Source of the DNA: Hydrogenophaga sp. NFH-34
Lineage (GTDB): Bacteria > Pseudomonadota > Gammaproteobacteria > Burkholderiales > Burkholderiaceae_C
Assembly: GCF_021401345.1 (NCBI RefSeq)
Contig: NZ_JACBGE010000032.1
Location: 1 to 47,422, forward strand
Reading direction: 5' to 3'
Length of the DNA stretch: 47,422 bases
Of the stretch, positions 8,146-14,464 are shown piece by piece; the stretch's first letter is position 1, and the number at the start of each line of letters is the position of its first letter. Both the position numbers and the translations under genes were made by a program. The notes beneath the pieces were generated by a model. That model saw nothing but the letters and a program-made list of their open reading frames with translations, was not told the origin of the DNA and did not search any database.

Positions 8146-10159
8146 GCCGCACACCGTCCATCAGAAGAACCGGGCAGCCGTCTTGTTCCAATCCACTGCT
8201 TCACTGCGTCAGCCAACGCTACAAGAGCTGGCGCAATCGGACACCCCGACAGAAGGAGTGCCACCAGGCGCTCCTGTCGACATGGGAGACCTGCGCGCCC
8301 ACGACGTGGCGCTGGGTCACCTCAATGCGAGAGGATTCATCCAGTTTCACCCTCTGCTGGCGCAGCGGCTGGACAGCTTCAAGGCAGCCATCTTCCTGGG
8401 ACACGCCTTGTACTGGTCGCGCTACCTGGCGCAGGCTCAACCTCACCGCCGAGGCTGGTTCTTCATGAGTGCAGCCCAGTGGCGCGAGGCCACCGGTCTG
8501 AGCACGCACGAACAAACCTCGGTGCGAGGCGAGCTGGCCCGGCGCGGGTTGCTGGAAGAAGCCCTGGCCGGTCGTCCCGCCATCCTTCACTACCGGGTCA
8601 ACCTGCAGGCCACCGCCAGCTTTCTGGGTCTGGAACAACTCACATGGGCGTCCATGGGCGAGCTGTTCCGCTCCTGCATTCGCTTCTACAAGCCGCTGTC
8701 GGACATCTGTGGTGGTGTTTCGGCTGGGCTGTACCTGTCCTACCTCCTGCAGCGACAGTCTTTCGCCCTGCGAAATCCGCTGGCCGACACCGCTGCAGTG
8801 GAACTGTTCCCCGGTGAGTTCAGCTACCGGCCCGAACAGGCACGCATCGCCCTGTGTCTTGGGATCAAGGCACAGCGCAACGCGCGCGAGAAGCTCAAGG
8901 CCGCTGGGTTCATCCGCGAGGGCCGCGCCACCAACGAGGTCGTGGCCACGCGCGTGAACCTGGCGGCGATTGCCTCGTGCCTTCAGGCGCAGGACAAGCC
9001 GGTGCGCAAGCGCTCAACGCGCAAGCAGGCTGCGCCTGCAACCCTGGCAGCGGTACCAGCCGTTCCCGCGCCCAAGCAGGGCAAGCCAGTCAAGGGATCG
9101 GTGACCGGCCTGAGCCGCTCAGCACTGCCCCAGCAGCAACTGACCCTGTTCTCCCCAGTGGGTTTGGCACGGCCGCTGCCGCTTGGCCCTCGATCCACCA
9201 CGGCTGAGTCTGCGCCAGCCACCGACGGAGCAACTCCTGCGCCAACTGCACAGGCCGAGCAGCTGATCAGGTCGCTGTTCGCACCCAGTCTGGTTGCGCG
9301 CGACGGCTTCCATCCTGAATCTGCGGCAGCTCCTTTGGCGGGCGACTCGGCGCAAAAGTTATCCACAGCGCGCCTGTCAGCTTCTGCTGAATTTGCCCTT
9401 TTTGAGAACCCAATTTGCCCTTTTTTGGATGTGAATTTGCCCTTTTTTAAAAACTATAAAGAACAAGGTATTTCAAGGTATTTACAAACGACTACTACAG
9501 CGCCTGTGGATAACTCGGCCGGCGGCAAACCCGGTCGTCGTCGGGTTGAAAATTCCGAAATCCAGAAATCCGAAACAGCCGTTGATCAGAAAATCGACGG
9601 CAACGGGGTAAATTGCGGTCACGCAGCCGATTTGATGGCTAGCCAAGGGGTGGGTAGCACCGATGCAGAAAAATCGCCTGTAGGCCCGGAAATTCGATCC
9701 GACAAGCCGGCAGGCGAAATCCGTTCACAGGCCGCAGAACTGATCCTGCCCGAGCGGTTGGACCACAGTCACCACGCCGGGGTGCTGGCTACCGTGGGTC
9801 AGGCACCGCAAGACCTGCAACAGGCCTTCCTGGACGAGCTGGCCGGCCACCTGGCCATCCCCAACAAGGTCATCCACAACCCCACCGGCTGGCTGCACGG
9901 TCTCATCCGCAAGCACCAGAGCGGTTTCGTGGCGCTGGCGCTGGCGCCCCAGATTGCTGAACTGCGGCAGCGGCGCCAGCGTCATGAAGAACGGCTGGCC
10001 AATGCAGGCACAACAGCACAGCCCGACCTGGACCCCTCTCGCGAGGCTGAGCCTGAATCAGCCGGCGTGGACCACGACTCAGAGGTTCGACGTGAACACC
10101 GCCAGCGACTTCAGGAGCTGCGCGCGGCGTTCGTGGCCAAACGCGGAGATGCGTCGTGA
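8111..10159 (+). CDS. STY4528-like ICE replication protein carrying an internal origin-like region
   Basis: About 682 residues if it starts at the GTG at 8111, overlapping the previous gene by 35 bases; GTG 8123 is an alternative, so the N-terminus is uncertain. Residues about 70-300 look like two winged-helix units (WREATGLSTHEQTSVRGELA and a repeat-like ARIALCLGIKAQRNAREKLK). Residues 300-550 form a long low-complexity linker. A C-terminal block (about 555-645, PTGWLHGLIRKHQSGFVALA) resembles C-terminal regions of plasmid and phage replication proteins. By context and size it fits the STY4528 family called pathogenicity-island replication proteins. The linker DNA holds two inverted DnaA boxes, three 22-bp-phased repeats and an AT-rich tract (9358-9514). 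An initiator gene with its own origin inside it is known for lambda O and RepA_N plasmids. Confidence 0.8.
   Translation: MRRPVRRAAEPEPHTVHQKNRAAVLFQSTASLRQPTLQELAQSDTPTEGVPPGAPVDMGDLRAHDVALGHLNARGFIQFHPLLAQRLDSFKAAIFLGHALYWSRYLAQAQPHRRGWFFMSAAQWREATGLSTHEQTSVRGELARRGLLEEALAGRPAILHYRVNLQATASFLGLEQLTWASMGELFRSCIRFYKPLSDICGGVSAGLYLSYLLQRQSFALRNPLADTAAVELFPGEFSYRPEQARIALCLGIKAQRNAREKLKAAGFIREGRATNEVVATRVNLAAIASCLQAQDKPVRKRSTRKQAAPATLAAVPAVPAPKQGKPVKGSVTGLSRSALPQQQLTLFSPVGLARPLPLGPRSTTAESAPATDGATPAPTAQAEQLIRSLFAPSLVARDGFHPESAAAPLAGDSAQKLSTARLSASAEFALFENPICPFLDVNLPFFKNYKEQGISRYLQTTTTAPVDNSAGGKPGRRRVENSEIQKSETAVDQKIDGNGVNCGHAADLMASQGVGSTDAEKSPVGPEIRSDKPAGEIRSQAAELILPERLDHSHHAGVLATVGQAPQDLQQAFLDELAGHLAIPNKVIHNPTGWLHGLIRKHQSGFVALALAPQIAELRQRRQRHEERLANAGTTAQPDLDPSREAEPESAGVDHDSEVRREHRQRLQELRAAFVAKRGDAS
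9358..9514. other. putative replication origin (oriV) inside the replication gene
   Basis: GTTATCCACAG (9358-9368) and its exact reverse complement CTGTGGATAAC (9504-9514) contain perfect DnaA-box consensus sequences facing each other. Between them are three direct repeats with the 14-base core AATTTGCCCTTTTT at 9390, 9412 and 9434, i.e. exactly 22 bp apart, then an AT-rich tract with a perfect tandem of CAAGGTATTT (9464-9473, 9474-9483). Iterons, DnaA boxes and an AT-rich unwinding region together are the textbook layout of a theta-type origin. As 22 is not a multiple of 3, the repeats are read in different frames, so protein coding cannot be why they are conserved. The surrounding gene is far richer in GC. 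Confidence 0.75.
9390..9448 (+). repeat. three 22-bp-phased iteron-like direct repeats
   Basis: The core AATTTGCCCTTTTT occurs at 9390-9403, 9412-9425 and 9434-9447, with identical cores and a strict 22-bp period (two helical turns). This phasing places each copy on the same face of the DNA, as expected for binding sites of an initiator protein. Confidence 0.8.
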
Positions 10160-10247
10160 GGCCGAGCGTCGTTCTTTCAATCTCGGGGGTAGCGCCGTTC
10201 GGTGCTAGCTGCTCATCAAGAAACACGGTGCTCGATATCCGGTTCCA

Positions 10248-10305
10248 CCAAACGGGTGAACTTGGTAACGGGTACCAGGTTTCCCCAAACGGTAGAACAA
10301 GGTAA
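10248..10305 (+). repeat. pair of 21-bp direct repeats before a small winged-helix gene
   Basis: Two copies that agree at 17 of 21 positions begin CCAAACGG and end GGTAA (10248-10268 and 10285-10305), 37 bp apart, in the 157-bp gap between the replication gene and the next start codon. They could be operators for the small helix-turn-helix protein encoded just downstream or additional initiator sites. The second copy contains the purine-rich sequence used as ribosome site. Confidence 0.5.
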
Positions 10306-10316
10306 GGCAAACCAAC

Positions 10317-10712
10317 ATGACCGACAACACAGAGCTTTTTGTCAATCTGATGTACCGCCTGAAGAGCCTCAGAAACACCTCGGTGCTGATGTTTCTCTTG
10401 GAGGTTCAGGCAGATGAAAAAGAGTACGCATGCAGTGCGCTGGTTCTATCGCACCGGTACCTGGGCAATCAAATTTCTCAGCGACAGGTTGAAAAAGCGA
10501 TTCGGGACTTGGTCGAGTTCGACCTGATCTCTGTTCGGGTCCACGCAAACACGAAGACCTATTTCAAGGTCAACGCCGAACAGGTCCGAGCGCTGCTGTC
10601 GCAACCGCTGCCCGAGCATCTGCCGGGCATGGATGACCTGCAGTACCCGTTTCTTCAAAGCTGGAAGGCCGACAGGTCTCCACCTGACGCGCCCCCAAGT
10701 CCTGACGCCTGA
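10317..10712 (+). CDS. small winged-helix-like protein
   Basis: 131 residues, ATG at 10317 after AAGGTAAGG. Residues 15-85 read as a compact helical/winged domain (SVLMFLLEVQADEKEYACSA, SQRQVEKAIRDLVEFDLISV, then a beta-like VHANTKTYFKVNAEQV), the pattern of a winged-helix DNA-binding fold. The C-terminal 35 residues are proline-rich and probably disordered. I do not recognise a named family. It follows the replication protein and paired direct repeats and precedes the PFL_4669-family gene, so it may regulate the replication operon. Confidence 0.65.
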   Translation: MTDNTELFVNLMYRLKSLRNTSVLMFLLEVQADEKEYACSALVLSHRYLGNQISQRQVEKAIRDLVEFDLISVRVHANTKTYFKVNAEQVRALLSQPLPEHLPGMDDLQYPFLQSWKADRSPPDAPPSPDA

Positions 10713-10753
10713 TCGAAGCACCCTCTGAAAGCCATCAACAGGAGCAACCCACC

Positions 10754-11926
10754 ATGGCCACGACCACCACATCCCCCAGCACTGGCAAGAAGGCCGGCAA
10801 AGGTGCTACCGCTGCCACCGCCCCTATGGCCAGCAGCACCGTTTTCATTCCTGCTGCCAAGAGCATGATGTTCGAGACCGAGCCGAACTCTCCGTTTTCC
10901 GACGGCTACAGCATCGCCAAGGAGCGCGAAGTGTTGGCCGACTTCCTCGCTGACCCCAGCCGCCAGCATGACGAAAACGACCCTCTGTACGACCGCCATA
11001 TCGAGCTGATCGACCGGGAAGACCAGCTGGACCGGATGAAGGCGCAGTACCAGTCCTCCAAAGGTGCCGACCCGCTGGTCGAGCACAAGGAGGCGGTGGC
11101 CATGAACTTCCTGGGTTCGCTGGTCGATGACGGTGTGGATCAGATGGCACTGCACACCAAGGAAGCGTTCAGGATGTTCATGGGGCGCTCGCGTGACCCG
11201 GAGAAGAAACTCGAACCCATCATTGGTGGCAAGCGCGTTGCTGCGGCATTGCGCGCCTTGTGGGTGCTGACCGGTAACGACAACCCCTACGCGGACTGGG
11301 GACTGCTGCGGCACGAACAGACCATCAAGGAGGTGGGCAAGCTGCTGGCGAAGCACATCGCCGACGCACAGGCGGCGCTGGACCAGCAGAAGGCGCGCGG
11401 GCTGACGTTCTCCGTGCTTCAGTCCTCAAGTCCTCAGGTCCTGAACCTGGGCTTCAAATCGCCCTACGGCTATGCGGTGGCCCAGTTGGTCACCGACTTC
11501 GATTTTTTCGTCCGGTTGCAGAAAACCCTGGAGCGCAAGAACCTGCGTTCGGATGCGCAGGTGCGGCAGATCATCACCGAGACCACGCGGGTCATCCGTC
11601 GCGTGTTCAATGAGACCGCCCGGTTCGACCGCTGGCTCATGCGCGAGGAAATGAAGGGCCTGTGTCGGGCCGACTTCGTTCCCGATGGCGACCCCGAGGG
11701 CGCCAAGCGGGTTCAGTTCGCCGCCGAGGTGTTTGGACCTTGCCCTGCCGAGGTGTATTCCGGAAAGCTGCAGCCGCGCCATTCACGCCGCCGCATCCAG
11801 ATCTCGCAAGCCGAACGCAAGCTGCTGCAGGTGGTCAGCGACGAGATGCTGCGTCGCGAGCGCGAGGCCGACGCGGGTGCGCTGGATGAGGCAGCCGCGC
11901 AAGAGATTGCCGCAAAGCTGGTCTGA
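10754..11926 (+). CDS. integrating conjugative element protein, PFL_4669 family (TIGR03761-like)
   Basis: 390 residues, ATG at 10754 with AGGAG upstream. It is characteristic of PFGI-1/ICEclc-type elements and always found in the same core block. The N-terminus is low-complexity Thr/Ala/Lys-rich (residues 1-30). Family-typical stretches are GGKRVAAALRALWVLTGNDNPYADW (about 157-180), LGFKSPYGYAVAQLVTDFDFFVRLQKT and the C-terminal RHSRRRIQISQAERKLL. The biochemical function of the family is unknown; the mostly helical sequence and its position next to DUF3158 and ssb suggest a role in replication or processing of element DNA. The next gene starts 5 bases after its stop. Confidence 0.88.
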   Translation: MATTTTSPSTGKKAGKGATAATAPMASSTVFIPAAKSMMFETEPNSPFSDGYSIAKEREVLADFLADPSRQHDENDPLYDRHIELIDREDQLDRMKAQYQSSKGADPLVEHKEAVAMNFLGSLVDDGVDQMALHTKEAFRMFMGRSRDPEKKLEPIIGGKRVAAALRALWVLTGNDNPYADWGLLRHEQTIKEVGKLLAKHIADAQAALDQQKARGLTFSVLQSSSPQVLNLGFKSPYGYAVAQLVTDFDFFVRLQKTLERKNLRSDAQVRQIITETTRVIRRVFNETARFDRWLMREEMKGLCRADFVPDGDPEGAKRVQFAAEVFGPCPAEVYSGKLQPRHSRRRIQISQAERKLLQVVSDEMLRREREADAGALDEAAAQEIAAKLV

Positions 11927-11930
11927 AGCA

Positions 11931-12512
11931 ATGTTCATGAACCTGCCGCAATCGAACCCTTTGATGGAAAGGGTTGGTGATGAAAGGGCTGTGGTGGAAA
12001 GGGCTCCAGTGACGAATCAGAACCGGCTCAAGCCTGTTGTCAATCCAGCCCAGTGGGCAAGGCAGGCTGTGGTTGATCAGGCCTGTCAAAAACAGGCTGA
12101 CACAAAGGCCTTTACGGGTAGGGGCAAATTGTTGGAGCTGCGCCAACTGTTGACAGAGCTGGATCGGACCGTGGAAGCCATGAAGCAACTGGCCGAGGCG
12201 ACCAAGGGGGTGCAGGATGGGCAGATGCACCTGGTGCTGCATGTCAAGAACTCGACCGGCCTGACGTTCCTGCGCTGGCGCGAGAGGAGTGGTGCATGCC
12301 GGCATGTGCCCTGGCCGGAGGCTCAGCAGCGCTTTGCCGAGTTTGCCCCTAGAACGCGGGACTGGTATGGACTGGCTTCCAGCCAGGCGGTGCACCTCAA
12401 CGAACGCCACAAGGAGCTGCGCCGCGCGATTGCTACGGCCCGCAAAGTGGTACTCAAGGGTGCCCCAAAGGTTTTCGCTCGCCCGGTGACCTTGGGGGGA
12501 GCGCTGTCGTGA
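11931..12512 (+). CDS. DUF3158 family ICE protein
   Basis: 193 residues from the ATG at 11931. DUF3158 proteins directly follow the PFL_4669-family gene in this ICE lineage, and the sequence fits: a helical stretch LLELRQLLTELDRTVEAMKQ (about 70-90), then MHLVLHVKNSTGLTFLRWRE and the NERHKELRRAIATARKVV helix near the C-terminus. Function is unknown. In related elements ssb normally comes next; here about 4 kb of other DNA separates it from ssb, so this point is an insertion site. Confidence 0.8.
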   Translation: MFMNLPQSNPLMERVGDERAVVERAPVTNQNRLKPVVNPAQWARQAVVDQACQKQADTKAFTGRGKLLELRQLLTELDRTVEAMKQLAEATKGVQDGQMHLVLHVKNSTGLTFLRWRERSGACRHVPWPEAQQRFAEFAPRTRDWYGLASSQAVHLNERHKELRRAIATARKVVLKGAPKVFARPVTLGGALS

Positions 12513-13070
12513 AGTCCAGGGACGAGATGCCGGTGAGGCAAGCCGAAGACTTCACGCTGGGCCTGAGCCGTGAGGACTTTGCCGAGCTGATCACTGGTGG
12601 CTTTGATGCTTGGTGCGTGGTGCTCGCCAATAGCGCGGCCCAACAACCAGTGCGAATGGGTGGCGCGCGACCGCATCGTTGGGATGCCCTATCGAGTGTT
12701 GATGGAGCTGTGGACGCGCGCCGAATCAATGATAGCCGTCTTGCGTGGAGCGAGCGTGAATAGTGCGTTTGATCCAGATGAGGGCGATTTCGGGTCGCCA
12801 GGTCGATTGGCTGTGTGGCAATCAAGATCGCAGCGCTTCCGGTTGGCGCATCGCTGGAATGTGCTTCGGGCATTCGCTTCTGGCACTGTTTCGTTCCGGT
12901 CGATGTGCCTTGGGTTGCGTTCAGCGCATTGCGTTGTGGCACTGGCCCCCAAAACTTCAGGCGCAGGCATGGTCTATGTTTGCCCTGCGTGGATTTCTCA
13001 CCTTGATGAACTGGCTGTCGGTCCTTTGACGCAGCAGTTTGATTTCAAACCATCGAAAGGCGAATCATGA
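12509..13070 (+). pseudogene. possible frameshifted small ICE gene
   Basis: A GTG at 12509 overlaps the DUF3158 stop and opens a frame reading PVRQAEDFTLGLSREDFAEL and FDAWCVVLAN. Around 12625-12660 the protein-like character moves to the next frame (CEWVARDRIVGMPYRVLMEL, then WTRAESMIAVLRGASV), which runs to a stop at 13070 overlapping the next ATG. One base gained or lost would join the halves. Downstream of about 12770 the sequence is lower in GC and no frame is convincing, so the 3' part may be degraded. An alternative is two separate small genes. Family not recognised. Confidence 0.35.
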
Positions 13071-13267
13071 GTGACACAGAGCGAATCCCCGGCTCGAATC
13101 GCGATACCGGGCATCGAATTATTATTGGGACAACGCGCGAGGGTATGACCCGCCCGTTTCAAGAATCAGCATCCAAGCAAGGGCATACCATGGTGCTTGG
13201 GGAAACCCGCACTGGGAAAACCAACCTTGCAACGGATTTGATCGAGTCTTTTATCAAGAGCCGATGA
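13067..13267 (+). CDS. 66-residue fragment with a TraD-like Walker A segment
   Basis: Short frame whose ATG overlaps the preceding stop (ATGA). The C-terminal half, GHTMVLGETRTGKTNLATDL, is a Walker A P-loop (GETRTGKT) with the spacing seen in conjugative coupling ATPases of the TraD/VirD4 group, where a GHTLVLGTTRVGKT-type sequence is usual. The protein stops 14 residues after the P-loop, so it lacks Walker B and everything else needed for ATP hydrolysis. The simplest reading is the leftover 5' part of a coupling-protein gene brought in with this low-GC patch. A small regulatory peptide is a less likely alternative. Confidence 0.45.
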   Translation: MSDTERIPGSNRDTGHRIIIGTTREGMTRPFQESASKQGHTMVLGETRTGKTNLATDLIESFIKSR

Positions 13268-13321
13268 TGGCAGAGAAACTGTCAGTTTCAATTTTCGCTT
13301 CCACCTGAATAAGGATCGACT

Positions 13322-13612
13322 ATGCTGATGCTCACAACGTCTTTGCCCGCTCACTTGAAGCTGGTCAAATCATTTCCCATGATCTGGTCGGTATCTCAAG
13401 TTGAGATTTCAAGCAAGGGTCTGCTCAAGAAAGTGCTGCAAGGCGCAGGCAATGAATACCAAGAAGCTTTTGATGCTCTGAACAGTCAGGTGCCGGCTGA
13501 GGCGAATGCAGTGGTCGGTATTCAGGTATCCACCACGTCGCAGGAGTTCTCCAATGGGACATTTCTCTATGTGACGCTGATTGGAACACCTGTCTTGTAT
13601 GAAGAAAGCTAA
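13322..13612 (+). CDS. YbjQ/UPF0145-like small protein
   Basis: 96 residues, ATG at 13322 after AAGGATCG. The second half (YQEAFDALNSQVPAEANAVV, GIQVSTTSQEF, YVTLIGTPVLYE) follows the pattern of the YbjQ/UPF0145 fold: a helix, an ANAVVGI strand and a final strand ending in GTPV. The family is widespread and its function is not established; members can form pentameric rings. GC content is clearly below that of the ICE core, suggesting a separate origin. Confidence 0.55.
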   Translation: MLMLTTSLPAHLKLVKSFPMIWSVSQVEISSKGLLKKVLQGAGNEYQEAFDALNSQVPAEANAVVGIQVSTTSQEFSNGTFLYVTLIGTPVLYEES

Positions 13613-13672
13613 CCCGATCGTATTTGTCGCCGGAAATTCAATACAACCTGATTGCCAGACTAAAGGAGCATC

Positions 13673-14038
13673 ATGACTTCTTCCCATTCTCCTATTGCAA
13701 ATTACATGCGTGTCAAACCCGTTGCAACCGAGTTGCGGGATCAGGCTATCGCAGCCTTCTTGCTGACGCGTGCCGACGAATACATCGACTGGGTCAACTC
13801 CCATGTCGAAGACCCGGTCATCAAGGATAATTGCTTGGGATTCGTGGCCGGCGTTCAAGCTGAGCTGGACAAAGCGGCATTGATTGCATCGCATGGCCAG
13901 AAGATGTTGGCCATTACGGCGACGTCTTCTGGCGCTTTGATGCTCCAGCAAGCCCATGATCGGGCGCTGGCTGAGCACCCGATTTATGGTGGGGTGCTGG
14001 GCGTCACCAGTCCATCGAAGGATTCGGTTCGGGCCTGA
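13673..14038 (+). CDS. small hypothetical protein
   Basis: 121 residues, ATG at 13673 after a good AAAGGAG site. Mostly helical and soluble (VATELRDQAIAAFLLTRADE, AGVQAELDKAALIASHGQKM), with no signal peptide or membrane segment. I do not recognise a family. It belongs to the lower-GC patch between DUF3158 and the integrase. Its 3' end overlaps the 3' end of the following minus-strand gene by 35 bases. Confidence 0.55.
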   Translation: MTSSHSPIANYMRVKPVATELRDQAIAAFLLTRADEYIDWVNSHVEDPVIKDNCLGFVAGVQAELDKAALIASHGQKMLAITATSSGALMLQQAHDRALAEHPIYGGVLGVTSPSKDSVRA

Positions 14039-14240
14039 GCGCCGCCGATTCCAGCCTTCCAGCATGTTCGTGCAGCTTCTCCATCAGGTCGGCCGCGTGA
14101 TGCGCGAAACGTTCGTCGTTCCGGGTTTCGACGTAGCTCACCAGCGAGCGCAGGCTGTCTGCGATCAGGTGCTGCGTCCAGGCCAACTGGGCCTGGGTAA
14201 CCGGCTGCGAAGGGTCTTGGATGGTCGCGGGTGTGTTCAT
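14004..14240 (-). CDS. small helical hypothetical protein
   Basis: 78 residues from the ATG at 14240, chosen over longer upstream starts because AAGGAG lies a few bases before it. Sequence is helical and polar (QAQLAWTQHLIADSLRSLVS, HHAADLMEKLHEHAGRLESA). Not recognised. It is transcribed away from the integrase, and the 220 bp between the two starts contains the integrase operator region, so the two promoters are divergent. Confidence 0.5.
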   Translation of the reverse strand: MNTPATIQDPSQPVTQAQLAWTQHLIADSLRSLVSYVETRNDERFAHHAADLMEKLHEHAGRLESAALRPEPNPSMDW

Positions 14241-14431
14241 GGGAAGGTACTCCTTGAATGTGGTTTGAGTGGACGGACGGCGTGGGCAGCTCCTGCAAGA
14301 GCGATGACCCCACGCCGCCAATCTACCACGGGGTACCTTCCCGCCTTTTCTGCCAACTCCTTGATTCGTAAGGAAAAAACACCCAGTTACGGACCTCGTA
14401 CTTTTGTCCAAGCCGATTTAGGGTATTTTTT

Positions 14432-14464
14432 CCATTATCAAGATAATGGAGACTTATCTTGATA
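14432..14464. promoter_or_regulatory. overlapping palindromes at the integrase start
   Basis: CCATTATCAAGATAATGG (14432-14449) is a perfect 18-bp inverted repeat. Its centre TATCAAGATA recurs in inverted form as TATCTTGATA at 14455-14464, which covers the integrase TTG start codon (14459). GGAG between the two sites is the ribosome site. A repressor bound here would block both transcription and translation start. Upstream AT-rich DNA (GGGTATTTTTTCC) suggests the promoter. Confidence 0.65.

Noticed and set aside
9360..9520. Sequencing error or frameshift in the AT-rich patch of the replication gene
   Set aside because: The frame stays open on both sides and the repeats have exact periodicity with matching DnaA boxes, which indicates function and not damage.
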